A DNA stretch of 42,672 nt from Deltaproteobacteria bacterium (GTDB taxonomy: Bacteria > Myxococcota_A > Polyangia > Polyangiales > Polyangiaceae), in NCBI GenBank assembly GCA_016209145.1, contig JACQWT010000086.1, positions 1 through 42,672 of the forward strand. The letters are read 5' to 3'. The notes beneath the pieces are model-generated. The model ran no database searches and had not been told where the DNA came from. It was given only the letters and a program-made list of their open reading frames with translations. The translations under genes were made by a program, and so were the position numbers. Positions 1-9,300 of the stretch are shown here, one piece after another. Positions within the stretch are counted from its first letter, which is position 1. Each line of letters begins with the position of its first letter.

Positions 1-1134
1 GCACACCTGTCCGCCCGCGCAAGCGTTGCCGCAGCTCCCGCAGTTGGCGGGGTCGTTTTGCGCGTCGACGCACTTGCTGCCGCACTTGGTGGTGCCGCCG
101 CCGCAGGAGAGCGCACACTGCCCGGCCGCGCATGCCTCGCCGGCTTTGCACGCAGCACCGCAGCTCCCGCAGTTCGTGGGGTCGCTCTGAACGTCGACGC
201 ACTTGTTGCCGCACTTGGTCGTGCCGCCGGCGCACGCGAGCGCGCACTTCTCGGCGGAGCACACTTCGCCCTGGGCGCAGGCCACGCCGCAGCCGCCGCA
301 GTTCTTGGGGTCGTTCTCCGTGTCGGCGCACTTGCTGCCGCACTTGCTCGTGCCCCCGCCGCATTCCAGGGCGCACTGGCCGGTGGAGCACACCTGGCCG
401 GCGCTGCACTGCACGCCGCAAGCGCCGCAGTTGGCCGGATCGAGGTTCGTGTCCACGCAAAGCCCACCGCACTTGGTCGTGCCGCCCACGCACTTCAAGC
501 CGCACGCGCCGGCGGAGCACACTTCGCCGGCGCCGCAGGTATTGTCGCAGGCGCCGCAGTTGGCGGGATCGATCTGGGTGTCAACGCACTTGCCGCTGCA
601 CTTGGTCGTGCCCCCGGCGCAGTCGAGCGCGCACTGGCCCTCGGTACAGACCTTGCCCGCCTCGCAGGGGTTGTTGCAGCTTCCGCAGTGCTTGGTGCTC
701 GTGGTCGTGTCGATGCACGAGGAGCCGCACTGGGTAGTCCCGCCGGCGCAGCTCACGGCGCAGGCGCCGGCGCTGCAGACCTCGCTCACGGCGCAGGCCT
801 GGCCGCAGCCGCCGCAGTTGGCCGGATCGGTCATCGTGTCGATGCAGCCGTCGCCGCACTTGACCGAACCGCCCGCGCACACGACGACGCACTGGCCTGC
901 CTGGCAGCTTTGGCCCGGGGCGCACGCAGCACCGCAACTCCCGCAGTTGGCGGGATCGACCTGGGTGGCCACGCACTTGCCGTTGCACTCCGTCAGCCCG
1001 CCGCACCCGGTCGTGCCGCTGCCGCCGCCGCCCGGCTGCACCGTGATGGGCTCCCCGCCCGAGCACGCGCTCGCCGCGACGGCCCACGCCACCAGGGCGG
1101 CCGCCCGCCATGCAAGATGAAGCTCGTTTCTCAT
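1..1134 (-). CDS. Cys-rich repeat lipoprotein, 3' end outside the window
   Basis: Not in the ORF track because it runs off the left edge. Read on the minus strand from ATG at 1134, which has AGAGG about 6 bases upstream, it gives 378 codons with no stop. The first 20 residues form a signal peptide ending in a lipobox-like AASAC, so an outer-membrane or surface lipoprotein is likely. A short Gly-rich linker (about residues 30-40) follows, then about eight tandem repeats of roughly 43 residues. Each has the pattern C-x3-C-[VI]-D-x5-[DP]-x-N-C-G-x-C, then C-x5-C-x4-C and a CAGGTTK-like spacer. Such Cys-rich repeats are common in myxobacterial surface lipoproteins. The function is unknown; adhesion or a structural role is a guess. 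The plus-strand ORFs over this region (58-1278, 203-1120) are shadows of the repeats. Confidence 0.85.
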   Translation of the reverse strand, partial: MRNELHLAWRAAALVAWAVAASACSGGEPITVQPGGGGSGTTGCGGLTECNGKCVATQVDPANCGSCGAACAPGQSCQAGQCVVVCAGGSVKCGDGCIDTMTDPANCGGCGQACAVSEVCSAGACAVSCAGGTTQCGSSCIDTTTSTKHCGSCNNPCEAGKVCTEGQCALDCAGGTTKCSGKCVDTQIDPANCGACDNTCGAGEVCSAGACGLKCVGGTTKCGGLCVDTNLDPANCGACGVQCSAGQVCSTGQCALECGGGTSKCGSKCADTENDPKNCGGCGVACAQGEVCSAEKCALACAGGTTKCGNKCVDVQSDPTNCGSCGAACKAGEACAAGQCALSCGGGTTKCGSKCVDAQNDPANCGSCGNACAGGQVC

Positions 1135-1547
1135 GTTGCACCTCTGGCCGCTCGTTGCGGCCTCTCGCGTGTTGCGCGACCCGCATCCAGAACGGGCCCG
1201 GATCCAAAGATAGCAGCATCGGGCTGGCAGCGGGTGGCCAACGCGACGCGCTGGATCGCCGATCGGGTGCAAGCGTAGCAGAGGCAAACCGGTCATGGTC
1301 GGAGCTTGTGGTCGGCCGGTCGTGGTCGGAGGGTCGTGGTTCGATGGTCATCGTCGGCACCGGCCGTGGCGGGCCCGCGCTCCACGACCGGCGGAGGCTC
1401 GACGTGGCGGTCATGGAGAGCGCCGTCCGCCCGCGAAGCTACGGCGTCTTGCAGGCCCCGCCCCCCTCCGTGCCAACAAGGGTGAGACAGTCGCCCCCGC
1501 GAAGTTTACTGTAGCAACAACCGAGCAGGGCGAGACTGGCATGACCC
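1135..1547. other. Intergenic region, 413 bp, mostly featureless
   Basis: I see no gene here. ORFs crossing it on either strand lack a convincing domain or start. The only structure is a block of degenerate 7-bp repeats at 1291-1360, listed separately. The promoter of the minus-strand lipoprotein should lie just right of 1134, but I could not pick out clear boxes. Confidence 0.5.
1291..1360. repeat. Degenerate heptamer array (GTCGTGG/TCGGAGG type)
   Basis: About ten consecutive 7-bp units resembling GTCGTGG and TCGGAGG, partly alternating so that a 14-bp period is also visible. One phase slip occurs near 1305. It lies between the Cys-rich lipoprotein and a transposase remnant. It is the first of several arrays with the same 7-bp period but different unit sequence in this window. 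Confidence 0.6.
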
Positions 1548-1892
1548 ATGCATGACGTGATGAGCTTGGAGGCCGGGAGGCCGGAGACCGAGGTGAACGC
1601 GAAGCCGAGCCGGCGGAGGTACAGCGCCGAGTACAAGAGGCGGATGCTGCGCGAGGCCGCCGCGTGCAAGGAGTCGGGGGCGCTCGGCGCCCTGCTGCGG
1701 CGTGAGGGGCTGTACTCCTCGCACCTGAGCTGGTGGCTGCCGGGGCTGTCGCTGCCCGAGCTGTTGCGCGTGCTGGCGCTCCTGCGGCGGATCGTAGAGC
1801 GGCGGGAGGCAGCGCAGGCCGCTGCCGCCGCCTGGGGCTTGCTGCGCCGGGCGCAACCTGCGGAGCCCCCGCAGGCAGCATGCAGGGAGTAG
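1548..1892 (+). pseudogene. Transposase OrfA-like remnant (HTH part only)
   Basis: The first 60 or so residues match the helix-turn-helix start of IS3-type OrfA proteins: a basic stretch, then YSAEYKRRMLREA, then LLRREGLYSSHLSWW. Family members continue with a WRRQREAG-like helix, a basic linker and a leucine-zipper region. Here the sequence departs straight after SSHLSWW into a low-complexity Leu/Ala/Arg tail, so the C-terminal half is deleted or frameshifted. No OrfB, inverted repeats or target duplication could be found. I take it as a non-functional IS fragment. The 114-codon frame is open, so a short peptide could still be made. Confidence 0.6.
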
Positions 1893-1917
1893 CGGAGGCG
1901 CCCGGCCGTGCTACAAT
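1889..1917 (+). promoter_or_regulatory. Candidate extended -10 promoter giving a leaderless mRNA
   Basis: TGCTACAAT at 1909-1917 is an extended -10 element (TGn-TACAAT). The -35 region about 17 bp upstream is poor. A start site 7-8 bases after the -10 falls on the GTG at 1925, so the transcript would begin at or next to the start codon. This supports choosing 1925 as the start of the membrane protein rather than the longer ORF-track start at 1733. Confidence 0.45.
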
Positions 1918-1924
1918 ATCCGTC

Positions 1925-2581
1925 GTGAGCCTGGGAACCCACGCCACCGCGCTTGCCCCTGGGCTGCCCTCAAGGGTCGCGCGCCGCGTCTCCGCGCTCC
2001 GCAAGGAGGAGATCGCCGAACGCCTGCGCTATGCGTCGAAGTCCCCGAAGCTGATCGCCGAGTTGCACGACACCGCGAAGCGTGAGATCGATTCCGAGTC
2101 CACTCGCAGGACCAGCCTCGAGTCCAAGGCCGCGTCGCTTCTCACGGCTGTCGGCGTGTCGCTTACGGTCGTGCTCACGATCGGCGGGAAGATGCTGATC
2201 GACTACCAGGCGCACCTGGCTGCCATGAGCTCGACCATGCACTGGTTGCTCGGCTGGTGCGGAACCCTATCGGTGGTCCTGCTGTTGGCTGCTGCCTTCT
2301 TGACCGTCGTGACCCTTCGCGTGACCGACAGCTACCGGCGACCGGCCGAGGACGCGATTTTCAACGAGCAGGAGCTGCGGGAGGCCTGGGATCTACAGGA
2401 GGACGAGCGCGGCGTAGCGGGGTACCAGCGCTTCATCGTGCCCCATCTCTGGATGATCGCGCAGGCGAACTCCGCGGCCAACACGGCGAAGGCCAACTGG
2501 CTTCAGAATGCCCAAAGGTGCTACCTCGGCTTCCTCTGCACCTTGTTGGTAGCCTTCGCTGTCTTGGTGGTCGGCCTGTGA
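1925..2581 (+). CDS. Small membrane protein of unknown function, three predicted TM helices
   Basis: 218 residues from GTG 1925. The ORF-track start at 1733 would run through the transposase remnant in another frame, and ATG 1880 is a possible alternative. A charged N-terminal half holds an E-x3-R-x3-LESKA-x-LL motif (about residues 57-72), directly followed by TM1 (about 72-92) and TM2 (about 107-130). A soluble loop rich in Asp/Glu/Arg and Trp follows, and TM3 (about 197-217) ends the protein. A similar motif ahead of a TM pair occurs in many uncharacterised bacterial membrane proteins, some in defence loci, but nothing here proves that role. Its stop overlaps the GTG of the next small ORF by 4 bases (GTGA), which suggests coupled translation. 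Confidence 0.7.
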   Translation: MSLGTHATALAPGLPSRVARRVSALRKEEIAERLRYASKSPKLIAELHDTAKREIDSESTRRTSLESKAASLLTAVGVSLTVVLTIGGKMLIDYQAHLAAMSSTMHWLLGWCGTLSVVLLLAAAFLTVVTLRVTDSYRRPAEDAIFNEQELREAWDLQEDERGVAGYQRFIVPHLWMIAQANSAANTAKANWLQNAQRCYLGFLCTLLVAFAVLVVGL

Positions 2582-2769
2582 GCGGCGTTGGCGGTGAGTC
2601 CAGCGGGAAGCCGGGCGAGGAGAAGTCTTTGCCGCCGCCGCCGGATCCGGCACCTCCTCCGCCCCCTCCGGCCAAGCCGCCGCCTCCGCCTCCGCCTCCG
2701 CCTGACCCCAAGATCCCGCCAGACCCGGAGCCGGTGAAGCTCAGCTCCCCGCGGTTGAGGAGGGGATGA
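2578..2769 (+). CDS. Short proline-rich peptide coupled to the membrane protein gene
   Basis: 63 codons starting at a GTG that overlaps the upstream stop (GTGA). A polar Gly/Ser/Glu start is followed by about 30 residues dominated by proline runs, then a basic end (SPRLRRG). The reading frame keeps a regular CCG/CCT pattern, so proline composition alone could keep it open by chance. The overlap and codon pattern favour a real gene, perhaps a partner or detached tail of the membrane protein. No domain is recognisable. It could also be simple-sequence DNA. Confidence 0.4.
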   Translation: MSGVGGESSGKPGEEKSLPPPPDPAPPPPPPAKPPPPPPPPPDPKIPPDPEPVKLSSPRLRRG

Positions 2770-3051
2770 GGGCGAAGCAGGCTTGCATCGACGAGAACCC
2801 GCTGCGGTGCGCGCTGCCCGCACGCTCGCCGACCGCGGGCTGCTCGTGCTGCTCGGGGCGACGCGCGGCCGGTGGATGTACTTGACCTGACCGGCTACGG
2901 CGCCCAGCGCTTCGCCCACCAAGCCCACAGCGACCAGACCCCCGCGAGCGCGACGACTTCGGCGACGATGGTGGCCGTGGTGAGGTTCACGAGACACGCC
3001 GTAACATAGTGCGGTGTTGGCACAAAGCGGTGCCGGCTAGCAGTCTTGGGC

Positions 3052-3288
3052 ATGGCGCGCATGCCCGCTGTCGGCCCTGTTCTCCGGGAGGTTGGGCGCC
3101 GAGTCCGGCTCGCGCGGGAGGCCGCCGGGTTGACGCAAGAGGCCGCCGCAGCCGCGGCGGGGATCGACTACAAGCGCTGGCAGCGGATCGAGCAGGGCGC
3201 GGTCAACCCGACCGTGCGCACGCTGGTGCGCGTCGCCGCTGCGCTCGGCACGAACCTCTGGGCGCTGTTGGCGCCGGGCGCACCCTGA
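3052..3288 (+). CDS. XRE-family helix-turn-helix regulator, 78 residues
   Basis: A single Cro/C1-type HTH fills the protein: VGRRVRLAREAAGLTQEAAA is helix 1 and the start of helix 2, GIDYKRWQRIEQGAVNP is the recognition part, and VRTLVRVAAALG closes the fold. ATG 3052 is preferred; the track start is a TTG six bases earlier and neither has a clear ribosome site. There is no extra effector domain. It sits upstream of a tyrosine recombinase relic at a tRNA gene, so it may be the leftover regulator of an integrated element. That link is inference from position only. Confidence 0.75.
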   Translation: MARMPAVGPVLREVGRRVRLAREAAGLTQEAAAAAAGIDYKRWQRIEQGAVNPTVRTLVRVAAALGTNLWALLAPGAP

Positions 3289-3392
3289 CCGCCGCCCCGC
3301 TCGGACGACGCTGCGCCGCCCGGCTGCAAGCTCGTGCGCAGCGACGGTGCGTGCTAGGCGAGGCGGGCGGCGCGAAGATCCACGCGGGCCGC

Positions 3393-3560
3393 TCACTCAA
3401 CCGGCAGCGACTTCGCCCACTGGACCAAGAACGGCAGGAGCCGCTCGAACCGCGGTGGATGCGGGCTCAGCAGTTCGTAGAGGATGTTGGTCGCGAGGTA
3501 GTCGCTGGGCACGGGCTGCACGAGTGCCTGGAGGATCTCGACCGTCCGGATCGAGGCGCG
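3393..3560 (-). pseudogene. C-terminal fragment of an unidentified minus-strand gene
   Basis: On the minus strand the last 55 codons before a TGA at 3395-3393 read like real protein: strong G/C at third positions, an amphipathic pattern, and a sensible end (FLVQWAKSLPVE). Upstream of about 3560 the same frame is only the shadow of the recombinase. The fragment therefore looks like the tail of a gene cut where the recombinase catalytic domain now begins. I do not recognise the family. Confidence 0.3.
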
Positions 3561-4218
3561 ATGAAGGCGCGAACGTACCTCCATCCCGCGGACGTGCTCG
3601 CGCTGGCGAGCTGCGAGGCCATCCCGCTGCGTGATCGCCGCGCCGTCGTGGTGGCCACGTACACCGGACTCCGCGCCGCCGAGCTCCCCGCTCTGTCGTG
3701 GGACGATCTTGATCTCGCGACGGGCGCGCTGTCCGTGCACCACGCGATCGATCTTTCCGGTCGCGAGACGACCACGAAGACCGAGCGCACGCGGCGCTTT
3801 GGTGTCGATCCGACCTTGCTGCCGATGCTGCGCGCGATGCATGCCGAGGCCTGCGGACAAGGCCGCGTGGTGAAGTTGGCCAGCGATCACAACTACGCCA
3901 GTGCGCTCCGAGACATGCTCCGCGCGGCCGGCGTCAAGCGCGCCGAGTTGCTCGCGAACCGGGCCACGCGGAAGCCGATTACGTGGCACGATCTGCGCGC
4001 CACGGCGGGGACGTGGTGGGCGATCCGCGGTGACTCGGCGCCGCAGATCCAAGACCGACTCGGACACGCGAACTACAGCATGACGGAGCGCTACGTGCGC
4101 GAGGCCGCTATCGTACGCGCGGGCTTCGGCGAGACGTTCCCGAAGCTGCCGGCATGCTTGCTCAGGGGGCGCGAATCGTCCCGGGAATCGTCCCGGAATC
4201 CGCCAACGGCGCGGAATC
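3561..4218 (+). pseudogene. Tyrosine recombinase (phage-type integrase), catalytic domain only
   Basis: From ATG 3561 the catalytic domain is complete: Arg in TGLRAAEL (about residue 38), a Lys-containing TTKTERTRR strand, H-x-x-R in WHDLRAT (about 142-145), the second His in RLGHANY (about 170) and Tyr in MTERYV (about 179). The N-terminal core-binding domain that integrases need is missing; the sequence before 3561 is unrelated. The frame has no stop at the end of the domain. It stays open through selC and into selB as far as 4754, with a tail that is merely antisense tRNA-Sec. This is typical of an integrase next to its tRNA attachment site. I end the feature at the tRNA 3' end. Probably inactive. 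Confidence 0.65.
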
Positions 4219-4316
4219 TGGCGGAAGCGCACAGGAATCGAACCTGCCCGGGACAGCGGAGCTGCCCCACACCGATTTTGAAGACCGGGGGCGGCACCAG
4301 CCAGCCGCGCGCCTCC
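4219..4316 (-). tRNA. selC: tRNA-Sec (UCA anticodon)
   Basis: The minus strand folds as a 98-nt selenocysteine tRNA with encoded CCA. An 8-bp acceptor stem (GGAGGCGC with GCGCTTCC, one G-T pair) is followed by a G discriminator. The D arm is GCGGC/GCCGC. The anticodon stem CCGGT/ATCGG encloses CTTCAAA, giving anticodon TCA. A long variable arm (GGGGCAGC/GCTGTCCC, loop TCC) and a T arm with GGTTCGATTCC complete it. The long acceptor and variable arm are hallmarks of bacterial tRNA-Sec. selB lies divergently 49 bp away, and a UGA-containing bamF is 19 kb downstream. The integrase relic abuts the 3' end, and selC is a known integration target in other bacteria. Confidence 0.95.
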
Positions 4317-4365
4317 AGCACCACTCCTACTCGCGTCGGCGCGCCGCTGCCACTACGGTGGCGGC

Positions 4366-6303
4366 GTGCGTCACGTCGTCATCGGCACTGCCGGCCACGT
4401 CGATCACGGCAAGACGGCCCTGGTCTACGCGTTGACCGGCGTCGAGACCGATCGGCTGCCCGAGGAGCAGCGCCGTGGCATCACCATCGAGCTCGGCTTC
4501 GCGCCCTGGCGCCTGGCGGACGACCTCTGCGCCAGCGTGGTCGACGTGCCCGGGCACCGGCGGCTCGTGCACACGATGATTGCCGGGGCATATGGCGTAG
4601 ATCTCGTGCTCCTGGTCGTCGCCGCCGACGAGGGCGTGATGCCGCAGACGCGCGAGCACGTCGCGGCCTGCGAGCTGCTCGGCGTGCGTCGGGCGGTGGT
4701 CGCCGTGACCAAGATCGACCGTGCCGACGAGGAGCTCTGCGCTCTCGCCGGTGAGGAAGCCCTGGAGCTCCTGGCGGCCCACGGCCTCGATGCCGAGCTC
4801 GTACGCTGCTCGGCACGCACCGGCGAGGGCGTGCCGGCCGTGGGCGAGGCGGTGCGTCGCGCGGTCACGGGCATTCGGGCGCGCGACGCGAGCGCCCCGG
4901 CGCGGCTTGGCGTCGACCGGGTCTTCACGGTGCACGGCACGGGCACCGTGGTCACGGGTACGCTCGTGGCGGGCCGGCTCGGCGTGGGCGACGGGCTGCG
5001 GGTGCTCGGCCCGGAGCGCGAGCTTGCGTCGAGCGTGCGCGGGCTGCACGTCCACGGCGAGCCCTGCCAGGAGGCGGCGGCGCCCACGCGGCTGGCGATC
5101 AACTTGGGGGGCGTAGCGCTGGCGCAGATCGAGCGGGGCGACGTGGTCACCACCTGTCCGGACGTGCGCGCGACGCGGCTCTGCGACGTCTGGCTGCACG
5201 ATCTCGGGCGCCGCGGCGCCCCGTCCACCCAACGCCCCATCCGGCGCGGTGCGCAGGCTTCGCTCTTCGTCGGCACGGCGCGCGCCACGGCCCGGATCCT
5301 GCCGGCCCACGAGCCCGAGCTCGCGTCCGGACTCGCGCGGCTGCGCTTGAGCCGGCCGCTGGTGGCCTTCGGCGCCGACCGTTTCGTGCTGCGCGGCGCG
5401 GATCGCGACGGCCCGGCCGGCGCCGTGCTGGGCGGCGGCGTCGTGCTCGACGCCCACCCGCCGCCGCGCTCGCGCGTGGGCAAGCGGCAGTCCCTGCTCA
5501 CGGCCTTGTGGCGCGGCGAGCCGCGCGAGGTGGCGCGCGGTCTGGCTGCCGAGCTCAGCCCACGGCCGATCGAGCGCGCCGCGCTCGGAGCGCGCCTGTC
5601 CGTTCCACGCGCGCAACTCGACAGCGCGGCGGCGGAGCTAGCGCGGGCGGGAGAGCTCGTCGCGCTTCCAAACGTCGGCTGGGTCAGCCGCGCCGGCCTG
5701 GAGGAGATCGAGCGGCGGGCCGGTGCGCTCGTGGCCGAGCATCACCGTGCCGAGCCCCTGGAGCCGGGCCTGCCCCGGCAGACGCTGCGCGAGCGGCTTG
5801 CCGCCGCGGCCGGCGCGCTCGTGGCCGAGTTGGCCATCGCCCGGCTCACCGCCGCCCGGCCGGGCGGTGGCGCGCCGCCGCTCTGCGTCGCGGGCAGCGC
5901 CGTGCGCCTGGCCTCCTTCGCCGGGGCGGCGCAGGACGCGGCGGCGGCGGGGGCCCTGCGGGCCGCGACCGATCTCTTGGGCCAGGCCGCGTTGCAGGGC
6001 GCGAGCGAGCACGCGGTCCAGCAGGCGGCGGGCCTCGACGCCAAGCGCGTCCGTACGCTGCTCGCGCTCATGGTGCGCGATGGTGGAGCGGTGCACGCGG
6101 GCGATCTGTGGTTCGCCGCCGAAGCCGTGCGCGTGCTCGAACGCCAGGTGACTCAACATCTGCAGGCCCAAGGCCGGCTCACCATCCAGCAGCTCAAGGC
6201 CATGACCGGCCTGGGCCGCAAGCAGACGATCCCGCTGCTCGAGCACCTGGATCGCGCGGGCGTGACCAGGCGCGTGGGCGACGACCGGGTGCCGGGGCGC
6301 TAG
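4366..6303 (+). CDS. selB: Selenocysteine-specific translation elongation factor SelB
   Basis: 645 residues from GTG 4366, close to the usual SelB length of about 610-640. SelB delivers Sec-tRNA to UGA codons that carry a SECIS hairpin. The GTPase motifs are intact: GHVDHGKT (10-17), RGITIELGF (about 37-45), DVPGH (60-64), TKID (about 115) and a SARTGEGV loop. Two beta-barrel domains follow. The C-terminal third is the winged-helix region that binds SECIS, ending with a final module containing LTIQQLKAMTGLGRKQ. It is divergent from selC. Its TAG stop lies in a CTAG palindrome that also provides the stop of the convergent caspase-like gene. selA and selD are not in the window. Confidence 0.95.
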   Translation: MRHVVIGTAGHVDHGKTALVYALTGVETDRLPEEQRRGITIELGFAPWRLADDLCASVVDVPGHRRLVHTMIAGAYGVDLVLLVVAADEGVMPQTREHVAACELLGVRRAVVAVTKIDRADEELCALAGEEALELLAAHGLDAELVRCSARTGEGVPAVGEAVRRAVTGIRARDASAPARLGVDRVFTVHGTGTVVTGTLVAGRLGVGDGLRVLGPERELASSVRGLHVHGEPCQEAAAPTRLAINLGGVALAQIERGDVVTTCPDVRATRLCDVWLHDLGRRGAPSTQRPIRRGAQASLFVGTARATARILPAHEPELASGLARLRLSRPLVAFGADRFVLRGADRDGPAGAVLGGGVVLDAHPPPRSRVGKRQSLLTALWRGEPREVARGLAAELSPRPIERAALGARLSVPRAQLDSAAAELARAGELVALPNVGWVSRAGLEEIERRAGALVAEHHRAEPLEPGLPRQTLRERLAAAAGALVAELAIARLTAARPGGGAPPLCVAGSAVRLASFAGAAQDAAAAGALRAATDLLGQAALQGASEHAVQQAAGLDAKRVRTLLALMVRDGGAVHAGDLWFAAEAVRVLERQVTQHLQAQGRLTIQQLKAMTGLGRKQTIPLLEHLDRAGVTRRVGDDRVPGR

Positions 6304-9300
6304 GGGCCTCCCGCCGCGGCGACGACAAAGTCGCCGAAGAGCTGGCGGCGAGCGACCCAGGGCGTCTGTTTGCCGTTCGAGGCGGTCCGGACGCGCTCGG
6401 TGACGTAGTCCACGAGCTCGCCCACCTCCAGCGCTCCGCTGCGGTCGCGATCCGGCGCCTGGCCGCCGAGCGCCTCGAGCAGGGCCGCGGTGAACAGCCC
6501 GTGCCCTCCGGCGCCGAGCGGCGCCGCCGCCACCGGCTGCCCCTCCCAGGCAAGCTCCAGGCCGCGCGCCGTGCGCACGGCGCCTCCCGGGTGGGCCGCG
6601 GGTACCTCGAAGCTGAACTGTGCGCCGCGCGCCGCGGCGAGCACGAGCACGCCGGTGCGCTCGCCCGCGGCCAGGGCCCGGGCGAGCTCCTCGTTGGGCG
6701 CGACGATGTCCGTGGAAAGGTGGCCGGAGTGGCAGGCGTCGAGCAGCAAGAGCACGCGGCCGCGCACGCGGCCCAGGGCCTGCTCGATGCGGTCCCAGCC
6801 CACCCCGCCCTGCCGCGCGCCCTCGCGGCCGGGCGCGGCCGTGCTGGTGAGGTAGACCATCTTGCCGTCGCCGAGCCGGACGCCGTGCCCGGCCAGGAAC
6901 ACGAGCGCGAGGTCGTCCGGCCGCATGGCTGCCAGGGCGGCCAGGGAGGCAACGACGCTCTCCGGGGTCACCTGCTCGTCGACCAGCGTGGTGGCGTGCA
7001 GGCCGGCGAAAGGCCGGCCCGAGCCTGCCTGCGCCGCCATGGCGGTGGCGACGGCGCGCGCGTCGTCATCGGCGAAGTCGAGCTGCAGCTCCGGCGCGAG
7101 CCCCGGGTAGCGGCTCACCCCCAACGCAACGACCCACAAGTCCGGGCGCTCGGCCCGCGGCGCGCGGCAGTCGATGTCCGCGCTCCGGCCGTGGCTTGCC
7201 AGCCCCTCGGCGTCGTAGGCGATGGCCGTCACGCGGTTGCGGCCGGCGTGCAGGGGCACCTGGAGCGCCACCTGCGCTGCGCTCTGGCAGACGAGCTGCT
7301 CGCCGGCCGGCCGGCCGTCGACGAAGACGCGCACGCGCTCGACGCGTTGGGGCGAGGCCACCCGGGCACGCACGCTGATGGTGCGGGCGCTCGTGGTTGC
7401 CGGGGCGGAGCCGGCCGCGAGCTCGATGGTGGGCGGCCGGGCCAGCCGCCCGGCCGGCAGCGCGACGCCCGCCAGACGCTGCGCGACCAACTCCGGCCGG
7501 TCGAAGCGCGCCGCGAACTGCTCGAACGAAAACCCTTCGAGCGGATCGTCGAAGGTCCAGGCCACGCTGCGCGCCCCGTCCAGGCTGGACGCGAACTCGC
7601 CTTCGGGGGTGGCCGTCACGTAGTCGCCCTCCCCGGTGGCGGCGAGCACGGCGATGGGACGGCCTGCCGCCGCCGAGACGACGGTCAGTGCGCCACTCTC
7701 GCCGCCGAAGGCGAAGGTGCGCCCGGCGCCGTCCGCGGCCACGGCCCGCGCCACCGAGTCGGGCGTGGCGACCGGAGCGCGCAGCTCGAGCGACGGCCAG
7801 GCGAGCAGCGCCGGCCTCTTGCCCCCGAGCGCCACGAGATCGCCGTGCGCCACCACCGGGCCGGCGCTCGGCGCCTCGATCGTGCGCAGGGTTGCTCCGC
7901 TGCGGGCGTCGAGCACGATCAATGTGGGCCGGGGACGCACCGGCCCGCTCACGCCCGGCGGGAACTGGTCGCTCGAGAGCAGGATCTGCCGGCCGTCGGC
8001 CGAGAATGCCAGCCAGCGCTCCCGCGGCGCCGCGATCTCGATCTGCCTCCTCCAGCGCACCGCGCCGTTCTTCGTGCTGGCAAGCTCCACCTGCACCTCG
8101 CCGAAGACGCGTCCCTGCGGGGCCACGGTGCGGCTGCCCGCCACGAAGCCCACGGTCCGCAGCTCGTCCCGGGCGGCGACCGCCAGCCAGGCACCGTCGG
8201 GCGAAAGAGCAGCCGTAGCGTCGCGGTAGAGCGCCGCATCGGCCTTTGCTGCCGCGCTCGGAGCGCGCGCCGGTTGGGGAGCGATCTTTGCCCCGCCCAG
8301 GCTTCCCACGCTGGTGCCGGCCGGCCGGCCGAAGTCGGCGAACCGGTTGCTACCGGCCGGCCGCGGTCCGGGCGGCGCCGCGAGATCCCAGCGCATGATC
8401 TCACCCCGGGCATCGAGGCTCACGAGGGCGCGGGTGCCCGGGACGAAGCCGACGAACGCCACCGGGCTGCTCGCGTGCGCGTTCCACTGGCGATCGAGGG
8501 CGCCCGTGGCGGAAGAACGCACGCGTACGTACCAGGACCCGACGGTCTCGGCGACGAGCCCGCCCGAGTCGTCGTAGGAGAGCACCATGCGGCCGTGCCA
8601 CTCTTCGCCGCCGCCCGCGCCCTCCAGCGCCCCGGAGCGCAAGCTCCAGCGCTGGAGCCGCCCGTTGAACGAGCCGGCCGCAAGCTGGGTTGCGTCGGGG
8701 CGCATCGCCAGCGCCCAGGTCGCGTTGGTGCGCCCTTGCAGCGAGCGCAAGAGGCCGAGCGTCGCCCCGTCGCGCACTTGCAGGACGCGCTCGTCGGTTT
8801 CGGAGATGCCGAGCACCAAGGTGCTGGCGTCGGCGCTCGCCGCGATCCGATCGACCTTGAGATCGACGGGGAGCGGTAGCGCCGCGGGCGCTCCTGAGCC
8901 CATGTCCCAGGCCGCCAGGCGGCGCGTCATGTCGGCGGCGAGCAGGCGCGAGCCCAGCACGGACGAGCTCAGGAACGTGCCCGGGATGGTCCGCTCCGGC
9001 GCTCCGGGCGCGACGCCGACCAGGTGCAGCGCGCGCGCCGTGGACGCCGCGAGCGTGTCGTGGGCGAACACGAGCCGCGTGACCAGATCGGCCGGTCCCG
9101 CGAACCACGCCTGCGGCCAGCGCCGGATGACTCGCCACGCCTCGAGGTCGACCAGCGCCAGCTCCCCTTCGAGCGCCACCGCCAAGCGCCGGCCGGGCGG
9201 ATCGAGCGCGAGGGCCCGGACCACGCAGCGTTGCATCATGCAGGGCACGCTCGCCCGGGGGAAGTCGAGCTCACGCACTAGCGCGCCGCTCGAGGCATCG

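Noticed and set aside
1-1134. CRISPR-like array from the regular 130-bp repeats
   Set aside because: The repeats are protein-coding, about 129 bp long and without short unique spacers.
58-1278. 406-residue plus-strand Ala/Gly-rich repeat ORF
   Set aside because: It is the reverse complement of the Cys-rich lipoprotein repeats, which make full sense on the minus strand.
2766-2885. 39-codon ORF with a Cys-rich end starting in an ATGA overlap after the proline-rich ORF
   Set aside because: Very short, no similarity recognised, and the overlap alone is weak evidence.
4327-5616. 429-residue minus-strand ORF over selB
   Set aside because: Antisense shadow of selB; the plus strand has all GTPase motifs.
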